Assembly: GCA_964541155.1 (NCBI GenBank) | Contig: CAZIPC010000011.1 | Span: 1-27,505, forward strand | From: UBA4416 sp964541155 | Lineage (GTDB): Bacteria; Bacteroidota; Bacteroidia; B-17B0; Aurantibacillaceae | Length of the DNA stretch: 27,505 bases | Direction: 5' to 3' | Shown here: one piece after another, positions 15,757 to 23,583 of the stretch | Numbering within the stretch: position 1 is the stretch's first letter | Layout: the number at the start of each line of letters is the position of its first letter | Program-made: the position numbers and the translations under genes | The notes under the pieces: model-generated | What the model was told of the DNA's origin: nothing | The model's input: only the letters and a program-made list of their open reading frames with translations | Database searches by the model: none

Positions 15757-16755
15757 TTTTTTTATTACTAAATCTACACTCATTTCTCTAATGCATTTAA
15801 AATCGGAACAATCTAATGCATTACTAACTCTAGTTGTATTAGCATTTAACCAAGAACTACAAGGAGAACAAGGTAAATTTAATGAAGCAACATAGTGTTT
15901 TGCTCCCATCCATTCATATCCGTATAATTTAGGGTTAGAGGCGCCAAAAATTGTAAATGTTGGCTTATTTAAGGCAACAGCCATATGCATTAATCCGCTA
16001 TCCAAACCAATATAATAATTTGAATTATATATAATATCCATTGCATCACTTAAATTAGTTTTTCCAATTAAAGAAATAACATTTGGATAATTAGTTTTAT
16101 CAATTATAGTATTTATATGCATTTCTGAATAATCTCCTAATAAAACAATAGTTGTATTTGATAAGTAATTAAATAACTGAACCCAATGATTAATAGGCCA
16201 ATTTTTATAAGGAGCCTTGTTGTTAGCAGAACTTACTTGAATAACAATAAAATTAGAAGGTAAATTAAATTTATTTTTTAGTTGAGGTTTATAATCTATC
16301 TCAAAATCTAAATCATGCATACTTGCTTTTGAATTAAATAAAAACACATTTTGTAAAGCATCATGAATATTGTTTTTTGGCTCTATAAAATGGATAGAGT
16401 GAGAACTTTGTAAAGAAGAAAATTCTTTGTAGTTAGTATATATGTGTTTACCTATAAAAATAGATAAAGTAAGATGAGATTTACTATAAGAAAAGTGATT
16501 TAAAAATACAGCATCAAATTTTCTAAAATTTAAAATTGAAAACAAGATGAGTGATAATTTATTTTTTTTAATTTCAATATTATCAAACAAATATGTGTTT
16601 TCAAAAATCGATTCGCAGTTATATGAAGAAGTGAATAGACCGGTTACTAAAAAATTATTTTTTTTAAGTTCGTTTACTAAAGGCACTAGTAAAATAGAAT
16701 CGCCAACTCCTGCCGAAAAAAATACTAATGCTTTTTTTTGTTTTTTTAAACTCAT
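15730..16755 (-). CDS. Glycosyltransferase family 9 (heptosyltransferase-like)
   Basis: A GT-B glycosyltransferase of the ADP-heptose:LPS heptosyltransferase family, likely building the core or another surface glycan. In 341 residues it has the N-terminal 'FSAGVGDSILLVPLVNELKK' (13-32) and the donor-domain start 'VIQVSSANNKAPYKNWP' with Lys/Trp near 180-187. The hallmark 'GLDSGLMHMAVALNKPTFTIFGASNP' is at 250-275. A C-terminal Cys cluster (Cys296, 299, 316, 321) is seen in many family members. Its start overlaps the stop of the FkbM gene by 4 nt (ATGA), implying translational coupling. Its 3' end overlaps the facing GNAT gene by 27 nt. Confidence 0.9.
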   Translation of the reverse strand: MSLKKQKKALVFFSAGVGDSILLVPLVNELKKNNFLVTGLFTSSYNCESIFENTYLFDNIEIKKNKLSLILFSILNFRKFDAVFLNHFSYSKSHLTLSIFIGKHIYTNYKEFSSLQSSHSIHFIEPKNNIHDALQNVFLFNSKASMHDLDFEIDYKPQLKNKFNLPSNFIVIQVSSANNKAPYKNWPINHWVQLFNYLSNTTIVLLGDYSEMHINTIIDKTNYPNVISLIGKTNLSDAMDIIYNSNYYIGLDSGLMHMAVALNKPTFTIFGASNPKLYGYEWMGAKHYVASLNLPCSPCSSWLNANTTRVSNALDCSDFKCIREMSVDLVIKKLNTFFNAT

Positions 16756-17594
16756 TTACTTTTTTCTAAAATAGACGCATTAATTAATTCAATTGATTTA
16801 ATTGTTTTGTTTAATTCGTGGATGAAAATATAATTATTGATGTATTCAATCTTTCCAAAATACTCTTTAGTATTTGTTAAATATGTTTTGTTTTCATAAG
16901 GAAATAATTGCGATTGTTTTTTAGAGTAATAATAACAGTTATATCCTTTTTGTTTAAATGATTCAAAAACACTATCAATATTGATATCTTTATGATGTCT
17001 TTGCTCTATTTCAATAATAAGAGTAGGATGATGTTTTGAAATGGTATGCTCAGAGCCTTTTAACACTGATAATTCATGACCTTCGACATCAATTTTTATC
17101 AAAGTTGGACGTATTTTTTTTTCTTCTACAAAATTATCTAATTTATCTGTTTTCACTTTGTAAATAATAGCTTCTGTTTCATTGTCCTCTTTATTATTAA
17201 CTTCTAATGAACTTAAGCAATTGTCAGCCACGCCATTTATTAATGGGATTTTAAACTGATGTATTCCTTTTTTATCAGATAATGCAAAATCAAAAATTTG
17301 ACAATCACTAAATATAGCTTTGAGATATTTATTTAGTTTTTTCTCGGGTTCAAATAAATAAATGTTTTTTGGATTGATTAATTTTTCAGCATAATATGCA
17401 TATTCTCCTTTATTAGTGCCCACATCAATAAATACAGAGTCTTTATTAAAAAAAAATTCTAAAAGCAACAATTCAGCATCAAATGCTGTTACCCTGAGTG
17501 TTTTCCAATTTAAAGTTTGATAATGAGCAAACACTCGTTTTTTGATAAAACTAGGAGCTATAATTAATAATATGTGTTTTATAAATTGCCTCAA
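16752..17594 (-). CDS. FkbM-family methyltransferase (TTG start)
   Basis: A SAM-dependent O-methyltransferase of the FkbM type, often found in polysaccharide clusters where it methylates a sugar hydroxyl. The 280-residue protein has SAM motif I 'VFIDVGTNKGEYA' at 54-66, the acidic 'LFEPEKK' at 80-86, and the family signature 'KIDVEGHELSVLKG' at 167-180. A second acidic motif 'LIIEIEQRH' follows. The start is TTG at 17594: the frame is open further upstream but contains no ATG or GTG, and the TTG gives a normal N-terminus (MRQFIKHILLIIAPS). It overlaps the GT9 start by 4 nt, and both are divergent from the flippase gene. Confidence 0.88.
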   Translation of the reverse strand: MRQFIKHILLIIAPSFIKKRVFAHYQTLNWKTLRVTAFDAELLLLEFFFNKDSVFIDVGTNKGEYAYYAEKLINPKNIYLFEPEKKLNKYLKAIFSDCQIFDFALSDKKGIHQFKIPLINGVADNCLSSLEVNNKEDNETEAIIYKVKTDKLDNFVEEKKIRPTLIKIDVEGHELSVLKGSEHTISKHHPTLIIEIEQRHHKDINIDSVFESFKQKGYNCYYYSKKQSQLFPYENKTYLTNTKEYFGKIEYINNYIFIHELNKTIKSIELINASILEKSK

Positions 17595-17697
17595 TGTGAT
17601 AAGAATAATTCGGACACAATATAAAGCAAATTTTATGGTTATGTAACAAGTCTATTAAAAATTCATATTTTTAACCTTCAATTTTTAAATTATTAGT

Positions 17698-18954
17698 TTG
17701 TTAAAAAACATTATATCTACTTTTTTTACCAAAGGGGTTATTGCTGTTATTAATTTAGCTATTCTTTTAGTTTCCTCAAAACAACTAGGCAGCTCTATAA
17801 TTGGGCAAGTAAGTTTATTAATACTTAATGTGGCTATTATCCAAATAATTAATGAAATCTATACAGGCTATTCGTTGGTTTATTTTATACCCAATTTTTC
17901 ACTTAAAAAAACATATAACATGGGTATTGTATGGACAATTGTATGCACGTTAATATGTTCCATAATTATAACAATTCTGTTTTTTTTAGTTGATGGAATT
18001 CTTATAAAAGAGTATGTTCATCTTTTTTTCTTAACTTTTATTATTGTTATACATTCCTTTCATATGGTTATTTTGTTAGCAAAAGAAAAAATAAAAACTT
18101 ATAATTTTTTAAATTTCATGCAACCCGCATTATTATTAGTAATTCTTTTAATTAGTTTTTTTATTTGTAATATAAAAACAATTAACAGTTACATTACAGG
18201 GCTTTACATTTCATTTGGTATTCCTTTGGTATTATCAACATATTATATAATTCAAATTTTTAAAAAGCACCATAATCTACAAGTTGCATTTGAGCCTAAA
18301 GCTATTATCAGAAATGGATTTTATAATCAAGTTGCTAATTTATGCCATACTTTAAGTAATCGATTTAATTTTTATCTACTTGGAAATACTGTATTAGTAG
18401 GAGTATATGCCAGATCGAGTTCATTAATCGAATCGGTTTGGATGATTAGTGGTAGTGTTTCTCCTATTATTTTAACACATATCGCTAACACTAAAAATAG
18501 GTCTCAAAACGCCATACTCTCTTTATTACTAGCTAAAATTTGCTTTATTTTAAGCTTTTGTTGCGTAGTTGTTATATATTTTATCCCTATAGATTTTTTT
18601 GTTTACTTACTAGGTAAAGATTTTTCAAACGTAAAAACTATTATGTTATACTTAGCTCCAGGTATTTTATGTATAAGTTTTGCAACCATTATTAGTCATT
18701 ATTTTGCTGGGTTAGGAAAGCAAAAGATATTACTTATAGCAAATGGATGCGGGTTATTATCTACAATATCTACTAGCCATTATTTGGTTTCTAAATACCA
18801 AATCTTGGGAGCTTGTTATTCAACTGTTTTATCATATTTTGTAGCTTCTATTATTTTGTTAATTATGTTTATGAAAGAAAACAAAATGAATATAATTCAT
18901 CTATTAACGTTAGGGGCAGATGTGCATTTACTTAAAAACGACAAATCTGCTTAA
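17698..18954 (+). CDS. Oligosaccharide flippase, Wzx/MATE-like (TTG start)
   Basis: A 418-residue integral membrane protein with about 12 predicted hydrophobic segments and the N-terminal 'FFTKGVIAVINLAILLVSSKQLG' pattern of the polysaccharide biosynthesis (Wzx/RfbX) family. These proteins flip lipid-linked glycans to the periplasmic face. The conserved turn 'VGVYARSSSLIESVWMI' around residues 236-252 and the late helices fit the family. The start is TTG at 17698; the next in-frame Met is about 75 residues in, inside the membrane domain. It is divergent from the FkbM-GT9 pair across 103 bp, and together they look like a small surface-glycan block. No Wzy-like polymerase is seen. Confidence 0.85.
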   Translation: MLKNIISTFFTKGVIAVINLAILLVSSKQLGSSIIGQVSLLILNVAIIQIINEIYTGYSLVYFIPNFSLKKTYNMGIVWTIVCTLICSIIITILFFLVDGILIKEYVHLFFLTFIIVIHSFHMVILLAKEKIKTYNFLNFMQPALLLVILLISFFICNIKTINSYITGLYISFGIPLVLSTYYIIQIFKKHHNLQVAFEPKAIIRNGFYNQVANLCHTLSNRFNFYLLGNTVLVGVYARSSSLIESVWMISGSVSPIILTHIANTKNRSQNAILSLLLAKICFILSFCCVVVIYFIPIDFFVYLLGKDFSNVKTIMLYLAPGILCISFATIISHYFAGLGKQKILLIANGCGLLSTISTSHYLVSKYQILGACYSTVLSYFVASIILLIMFMKENKMNIIHLLTLGADVHLLKNDKSA

Positions 18955-19018
18955 TCATTAGCCTTAAAATGTCAAAAAGGCATGGAAAACTATTTGGTTT
19001 AAAGTTTGATTAAATAGA

Positions 19019-19040
19019 GTAACAAGGTTACTTTAGTAAC
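19019..19040. repeat. Overlapping inverted repeats GTAAC/GTTAC upstream of trxA
   Basis: GTAAC (19019-19023), GTTAC (19027-19031) and GTAAC (19036-19040) allow two mutually exclusive short hairpins, the second being GTTACT-TT-AGTAAC. They lie 31-52 bp before the trxA start, where an operator or leader structure could sit. Confidence 0.4.
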
Positions 19041-19070
19041 AAAAATTATAAACCTTAAAAACAAAATAAA

Positions 19071-19388
19071 ATGGCATTAGAAATAACAGATGCAAACTTT
19101 GAAGAGTTAGTATTAAAATCAGACAAACCAGTATTAGTAGATTTTTGGGCAGAGTGGTGTGGCCCTTGCCGTATGGTAGGCCCAGTAGTAGAAGAATTAT
19201 CTTCTGAATATGCTGGAAAAGCAGTAGTTGGAAAAGTAAACGTAGATAACAATTCAGGTATTTCGGCAAAATATGGAATTAGAAATATCCCTACATTATT
19301 ATTTTTTAAAAATGGCGAGGTTGTAGAAAAACACGTAGGAGTAGCTGCTAAAAATATTTTAGCAGGCAAGTTAGACGCTCATATGTAA
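19071..19388 (+). CDS. trxA: Thioredoxin
   Basis: A 105-residue cytosolic thioredoxin, the general dithiol reductant for ribonucleotide reductase, peroxidases and others. The active site 'WCGPC' is at residues 29-33 with the redox Cys30 and Cys33. Asp24 ('VLVDFWAEW') is the buried proton acceptor, and the cis-proline is Pro74 in 'IRNIPTLL'. There is no signal peptide and the length is standard. The ATG at 19071 starts MALEITDANF, a typical N-terminus. It is monocistronic, followed 20 bp later by a strong terminator. Confidence 0.97.
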   Translation: MALEITDANFEELVLKSDKPVLVDFWAEWCGPCRMVGPVVEELSSEYAGKAVVGKVNVDNNSGISAKYGIRNIPTLLFFKNGEVVEKHVGVAAKNILAGKLDAHM

Positions 19389-19408
19389 TAATTTGTTTGT
19401 TTATAATT

Positions 19409-19441
19409 AAAGCCTTTTCTGTATCACAGAAAAGGCTTTTT
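19409..19441 (+). terminator. Intrinsic terminator after trxA
   Basis: AAAGCCTTTTCTG and CAGAAAAGGCTTT form a 13-bp stem around TATCA, followed by TTATTTT. Confidence 0.9.
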
Positions 19442-19503
19442 ATTTTAAAACGGAGTTTACCGTTTAGTAATATATGTTTAATAAATAATTTATATTGCTA
19501 TTG

Positions 19504-19511
19504 TATGTTTG
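19504..19511 (+). promoter_or_regulatory. -7 promoter element for the 65-residue orphan gene
   Basis: TATGTTTG matches TAnnTTTG exactly, 20 bp before the ATG at 19532. It covers an in-frame ATG at 19505, which argues that the later ATG is the real start. Confidence 0.5.
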
Positions 19512-19531
19512 GTTGTACAAAAAATAAAAAG

Positions 19532-19729
19532 ATGAATACAACGCAAGCAATAATTGTTTTATTAAATGGAAACAGAAAATACGGCACTATTATAAATGAA
19601 TGTAATGAAGATGAAATAAAGTTTATACCTGCTTTAAACATACAAGCAATTAATCAAACTCAAATAGTAAGTTTAATTGAACGCATTCCAGTAGGAAGTA
19701 TTTATTCTATAGATACTTATTTAAAGTAA
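19532..19729 (+). CDS. Small conserved-looking protein of unknown function (65 residues)
   Basis: I do not recognise this gene. From the ATG at 19532 the 65-residue product begins MNTTQAIIVLLNGNRKYGTI and ends SIYSIDTYLK. It lacks a signal peptide or membrane segment and looks like a short all-beta protein ('IVLLNGNRKYGTIINEC', 'EIKFIPAL', 'SIYSIDTYLK'), possibly a small barrel, but that is only an impression. The frame is open back to 19397, but that extension would run through the trxA terminator and the -7 element, so I reject it. Its 3' end is 4 bp from the facing DinB-type gene. Confidence 0.6.
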   Translation: MNTTQAIIVLLNGNRKYGTIINECNEDEIKFIPALNIQAINQTQIVSLIERIPVGSIYSIDTYLK

Positions 19730-19733
19730 ATTA

Positions 19734-20258
19734 TTATTTAAAAATACCCTCTATTTGCGCTACATGATGCATTCCGTGCCAAGCATATAATTGAACAACT
19801 TCGCTCAAGGCATATTTTTTTTGATATTCAGGATGAACATAGGTTCTTTTAAAATCATCCTCACTCATATGTTTTAATAAGTTAGAAAAGCGATGCTGAA
19901 TACCATCAAATATAAATAACGAATGATCTAATGACGCTGTTTTATAATCTATCGAATTTGCCCAAGCATTTTGATTATAAGGTTGAATAGAGGGATTATC
20001 TTCTGTTAGTGCATGCTTTACTCTAATCCACATATTCATATGAGAATCTGCCAAATGATGAATAATTTGCCTAATTGTCCAACCATTTTCTTTATATGAT
20101 AATTCAAGTTCTTCTTCATTTAAAGTTGCAACACGTTGCTGTAATTTTAATGGAGCAGATTCTATCATTAAAATAGAGTGATATAATACATCCTTAGTAA
20201 ATTCTAAGTTTTGCGCTTTTCCTATCGGGTATATTTTTGTATTTAATTCTTGAACCAT
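19734..20258 (-). CDS. YfiT/DinB-type metal-dependent protein (bacillithiol-transferase-like)
   Basis: A 174-residue four-helix-bundle protein of the DinB/YfiT family. The N-terminal 'IYPIGKAQNL' and 'GWTIRQIIHHLADSHMNMWIRVKHAL' segments are characteristic, as is the C-terminal 'HPEY...LYAWHGMHHVAQIE'. The three metal-ligand histidines of YfiT correspond to one of His67/68 plus His161 and His165. Members have been annotated as metal-dependent hydrolases and as thiol-S-transferases; the substrate here is unknown, and Bacteroidota members may use bacillithiol. The ATG at 20258 follows the lpd terminator, so it is probably transcribed on its own or by read-through. Confidence 0.87.
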   Translation of the reverse strand: MVQELNTKIYPIGKAQNLEFTKDVLYHSILMIESAPLKLQQRVATLNEEELELSYKENGWTIRQIIHHLADSHMNMWIRVKHALTEDNPSIQPYNQNAWANSIDYKTASLDHSLFIFDGIQHRFSNLLKHMSEDDFKRTYVHPEYQKKYALSEVVQLYAWHGMHHVAQIEGIFK

Positions 20259-20272
20259 GATTTTATTTTTAT

Positions 20273-20303
20273 AAAAAAGGGCAGATAAATTAACCTGCCC
20301 TTT
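20273..20303 (-). terminator. Intrinsic terminator after lpd
   Basis: On the minus strand AAAGGGCAG and CTGCCCTTT form a 9-bp stem around a 10-nt loop and run into a T6 tract, 20 bp after the lpd stop. Confidence 0.85.
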
Positions 20304-20323
20304 CGTAATAGATGTTGTAAATA

Positions 20324-21730
20324 TTAAATATGTAGCGCACGTTTGCCAGTAGCATCTAAAGCAGCTTCTTTTAAACTTTCAGTAAATGTAGGGTGTGCAT
20401 GACTCATTCTAGAAATATCTTCGGCACTAGCCTTGTATTCCATTGCCACTACAGCTTCTGCTATCATATCGGCTGTTCGAGGACCAATCATATGAACTCC
20501 TAAAATTTCATCTGTTGCCTCATCAGCTAATACTTTCACAAAACCATCAGTATCCATACTTGCACGAGCTCTACCACTTGCTTTAAACGGAAAATTTCCT
20601 ATTTTGTATTTAATACCTTTTTCTTTTAGTTGTTCTTCTGTTTGACCAACTGCTGCAACTTCAGGCCAAGTATATACAACACCTGGTATTAAATTGTAAT
20701 CAATGTGTGGTTTTTGTCCAGCTATTTGTTCAGCAACAAATACGCCTTCTTCTTCAGCTTTATGAGCTAACATGGCACCAACTACTACATCACCAATGGC
20801 GTATATAGTATCTGCACTAGTTTTTAAATGGTTATCAACTTCAATTCTTCCGCGAGCATCTAATTTAACACCTGCTTTTTCTAAGTTTAATCCTTCTGTA
20901 TATGGCTTTCTACCCACTGCCATTAATACATAATCACCTTTTAATTCAATTTTCTCACCTTTTCCATTATCAGCAGTAACAGTAACTTCTTTTCCTTTTG
21001 TAACTACACTTTCTACTTTATGTTTCATGAAAAAATCTACTTTTAAGTCTTTTTTCATAACTCGTTGTAATTCTTTTCCTAAACTAGCATCCATTCCAGG
21101 AATTAAACGATCCATAAATTCAACTACCGAAACTTTTGCTCCAATACGTGCGTATACACTTCCCAATTCTAAGCCAATAACACCGCCACCTATTACAATT
21201 AAGTGTTTTGGTATTTCAGTCATTTCTAAAGCCTCTGTTGAGGTGATAATTCTTTTTTTGTCAACTTCTATGCCTGGTAATGATGATGGTTTTGAACCTG
21301 TTGCGATAATTGTTTTTGCAGCTTCAATTTGTTCCTTTGAGCCATCTGCTTTGGTAATATTAATTACTGTTTTGGATTCAAAACTACCAACACCAGTATA
21401 CACGGTAATTTTATTTTTTTTCATTAAAAAATTGATGCCTTCGCAAGTCATTTTTACAACCCCGCGTTTACGTTCAATCATTTGTTTTAAATTAACTTTA
21501 GGAGCTTTTACCTCAATACCATGTTCTTCAAAATGATGAACGGCGTTGTAGTAATGTTCTGACGAATCTAATAATGCCTTAGAAGGTATGCAACCTACGT
21601 TTAAACATGTTCCTCCTAAAGTAGGATATTTTTCAATTAAGGCTGTTTTCATTCCTAATTGAGAACTACGTATTGCTGCAACATATCCTCCAGGTCCAGC
21701 ACCAATAACTACGACATCAAATTTTTCCAT
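20324..21730 (-). CDS. lpd: Dihydrolipoyl dehydrogenase (E3)
   Basis: The FAD-dependent E3 subunit that reoxidises dihydrolipoamide in pyruvate, 2-oxoglutarate and branched-chain dehydrogenase complexes and the glycine cleavage system, making NADH. In 468 residues it has the FAD dinucleotide motif 'VIGAGPGGYVAA' (8-19) and the redox disulfide 'GTCLNVGCIPSK' with Cys42 and Cys47. The NAD motif 'VIGGGVIGLELGSV', the second FAD motif 'TIYAIGDVV' and the C-terminal 'HAHPTFTE' with catalytic His446/Glu451 complete it. The ATG at 21730 is preceded by a -7 element. It has its own promoter and terminator, separate from lnt upstream; the complex partners E1 and E2 are not in this window. Confidence 0.97.
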   Translation of the reverse strand: MEKFDVVVIGAGPGGYVAAIRSSQLGMKTALIEKYPTLGGTCLNVGCIPSKALLDSSEHYYNAVHHFEEHGIEVKAPKVNLKQMIERKRGVVKMTCEGINFLMKKNKITVYTGVGSFESKTVINITKADGSKEQIEAAKTIIATGSKPSSLPGIEVDKKRIITSTEALEMTEIPKHLIVIGGGVIGLELGSVYARIGAKVSVVEFMDRLIPGMDASLGKELQRVMKKDLKVDFFMKHKVESVVTKGKEVTVTADNGKGEKIELKGDYVLMAVGRKPYTEGLNLEKAGVKLDARGRIEVDNHLKTSADTIYAIGDVVVGAMLAHKAEEEGVFVAEQIAGQKPHIDYNLIPGVVYTWPEVAAVGQTEEQLKEKGIKYKIGNFPFKASGRARASMDTDGFVKVLADEATDEILGVHMIGPRTADMIAEAVVAMEYKASAEDISRMSHAHPTFTESLKEAALDATGKRALHI

Positions 21731-21769
21731 ATATTAATAGTATTTGTTTTGTGTTTTAAAATTTCGTTA

Positions 21770-21777
21770 CAAATTTA
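21770..21777 (-). promoter_or_regulatory. -7 promoter element for lpd
   Basis: On the minus strand TAAATTTG matches TAnnTTTG and lies about 40 bp before the lpd ATG, just after the lnt stop. A matching -33 TTTG is not evident. Confidence 0.5.
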
Positions 21778-21784
21778 TAAATAA

Positions 21785-23395
21785 TTAAGACTTCTTGAAA
21801 CGTAATATTTGACCCCAAATTATAAGTATAATTGCTAATATTGATGAAGCGTAAGAAATCATGTCGCCAAATTGCACAAATAATGTTTTGGTATTGTTAA
21901 GAGTTAATTGTTTAACGATTACGGCTTGTTCCCAGTAATTAGTAGCTTGTTCAATATCTCCATAAGGTGTTATAAAGCACGAAATACCAGTGTTAGCGCA
22001 ACGAGCAATTTCTCGACGAGTCTCAATTGCTCTTAATCGCGCATAAGCTAAATGTTGTTTATGACCTGGACTATTTTCCCACCAGCCGTCATTAGTTATA
22101 ATAAAAACTAAATTTGCACCATTTTTAACGTACTCAGCAACATAGTCAGAATAAACACTTTCGTAGCAAATAACCGGCGCTATTCCTACTTTATTATTAT
22201 GACTATAAAAAACACTTCTGTTTTTTTGAGTACCTAAACTACCCATAGTGCCTCCTAAATTAATTGCAAAGCTTTCTAGTGGTTTAAACAAATAGGGGAA
22301 AGGCATACGTTCTACTCCAGGTACTAATTTTGATTTATGATAATAGTCAATACCCTCATTATTTAGCTGAATTCCTGTATTAAACACATCGTAAAATTCG
22401 TTAGAGTTTTCGTCCTTTCTAGCTGTTGAACTAATTGTTTCATTTTTATAAACATGAAAAGTGTTTGCTCCTGTAATAATTGTAAGATTAGGATATTGAT
22501 GTAATATGCTATCTTTTAAAAAACGCAATGAGTACGATTCGTTTTCTTGCCCTTCAATAAAATTCTCTGTTAAATACGTTTCTGGTAGAATTAAAAAATC
22601 AATTGTAGAATCAATTTTATCTTTTATTTGAATTAACAAATTATGGAGTTGTATAGAGGGTTCAAAGTAAAATTTTGCATTATATGGATCTACATTTGGC
22701 TGAATGATAATGGTTTTATAACGTTTAATTTCTTTGTGATATAATGCACTAGATGTTGATTTTATTGAATTTTTATAAATTAATAAATAAGAAATTAATA
22801 TTGGAACTATCAAAATAGTTATTGGTTTTAAAATAGTTTTTATAGAATAACGTTTATGTTCAATGATTTTGTAACATAAAATATTGATTAGCAATACCCA
22901 TAAACTTCCTCCCGAAACTCCAGTAATTTCATACCATTGAACCCAATTATGTTTAAATGCAAAGGCATTCCCTAAAATTAACCAACTCCAAGTTAAGTCC
23001 CATAAAGTATGTCCATATTCATACCCTAACCAAATAGGTATTAATAACCAAATAGCCCATGATTTATTTATTCTCTCTTTTAAATTGTGCCACAACATAA
23101 ACACAATACACATAATAATAGAGTTGCTAATAATAGCCATAATAGCTCCGCTCAACGACGCGTAGTAAATCCACCAGGTAACACAAATGTTCCATATAAA
23201 AAATGTAAAAAATGAATAACCTGTTAATACTAATTTTCTACGCTTTATAGTTTCAGATGCAGATACCCAAGATTCTATTATAAATAAAGGAATCCAAGCA
23301 AAGAAAATTAATATAACCGTTTCGGAGCACCACCCAGAGCTAAACAAAAGTCCGCTTAAAACAGAAAGTAAAAAAAATCTAAATTTTGATAACAT
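21785..23395 (-). CDS. lnt: Apolipoprotein N-acyltransferase
   Basis: Adds the third acyl chain to the N-terminal diacylglyceryl-Cys of lipoproteins at the periplasmic face of the inner membrane. The 536-residue protein has about six N-terminal membrane helices (to about 205), a nitrilase-type domain (about 225-500) and a final helix (about 512-530). The catalytic triad is visible: Glu272 ('LILPETYL'), Lys356 ('HKSKLVPGVERMPF') and Cys410 ('VICYES'). 'NDGWWENSPGHKQHLAYARLRAIE' is the conserved segment after the Cys. The ATG at 23395 gives a normal first helix. The gene is divergent from tgt. The two lipoproteins earlier in this window are possible substrates. Confidence 0.95.
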   Translation of the reverse strand: MLSKFRFFLLSVLSGLLFSSGWCSETVILIFFAWIPLFIIESWVSASETIKRRKLVLTGYSFFTFFIWNICVTWWIYYASLSGAIMAIISNSIIMCIVFMLWHNLKERINKSWAIWLLIPIWLGYEYGHTLWDLTWSWLILGNAFAFKHNWVQWYEITGVSGGSLWVLLINILCYKIIEHKRYSIKTILKPITILIVPILISYLLIYKNSIKSTSSALYHKEIKRYKTIIIQPNVDPYNAKFYFEPSIQLHNLLIQIKDKIDSTIDFLILPETYLTENFIEGQENESYSLRFLKDSILHQYPNLTIITGANTFHVYKNETISSTARKDENSNEFYDVFNTGIQLNNEGIDYYHKSKLVPGVERMPFPYLFKPLESFAINLGGTMGSLGTQKNRSVFYSHNNKVGIAPVICYESVYSDYVAEYVKNGANLVFIITNDGWWENSPGHKQHLAYARLRAIETRREIARCANTGISCFITPYGDIEQATNYWEQAVIVKQLTLNNTKTLFVQFGDMISYASSILAIILIIWGQILRFKKS

Positions 23396-23443
23396 GCTTT
23401 AAAGATAAATAAAAAGTTTAGTTATAAAGCGTTACTTTAAATC

Positions 23444-23489
23444 AACCTATTATCAGGTTAATTAGTTAAGATAACATATCTAACTAATT
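23444..23489. promoter_or_regulatory. Two adjacent dyad-symmetric elements between lnt and tgt
   Basis: AACCT-ATTATC-AGGTT (23444-23459) is followed at once by AATTAGTT-a-AGAT, an AACAT loop, and ATCT-AACTAATT (23460-23489), a 12-bp dyad with a single bulged A. The elements sit centrally in the divergent lnt/tgt intergenic region, where an operator would be expected. Both are AT-rich and there is no T tract, so they are unlikely to be terminators. Confidence 0.4.
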
Positions 23490-23583
23490 TGAATTTTGCC
23501 AATTAGTGATAAAAAAGGTTTAAAAACTAATAATCAAAAAACAACACTGTAAAAAAATGTATCTTTATGCCAAAAAAATACTT

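Noticed and set aside
19033..19369. Two minus-strand open frames
   Set aside because: Both are antisense to trxA and encode low-complexity sequence.
19397..19531. N-terminal extension of the 65-residue gene from a TTG at 19397
   Set aside because: It would translate through the trxA terminator and the TATGTTTG promoter element; the ATG at 19532 fits better.
21027..21536. 169-codon plus-strand open frame
   Set aside because: Antisense shadow of lpd, which has all its catalytic motifs; the frame has no recognisable domain.
23557..23583. ATG at 23557 as the tgt start
   Set aside because: The nine extra residues do not fit the family N-terminus, whereas GTG 23584 gives MKFSL; I cannot exclude the ATG.
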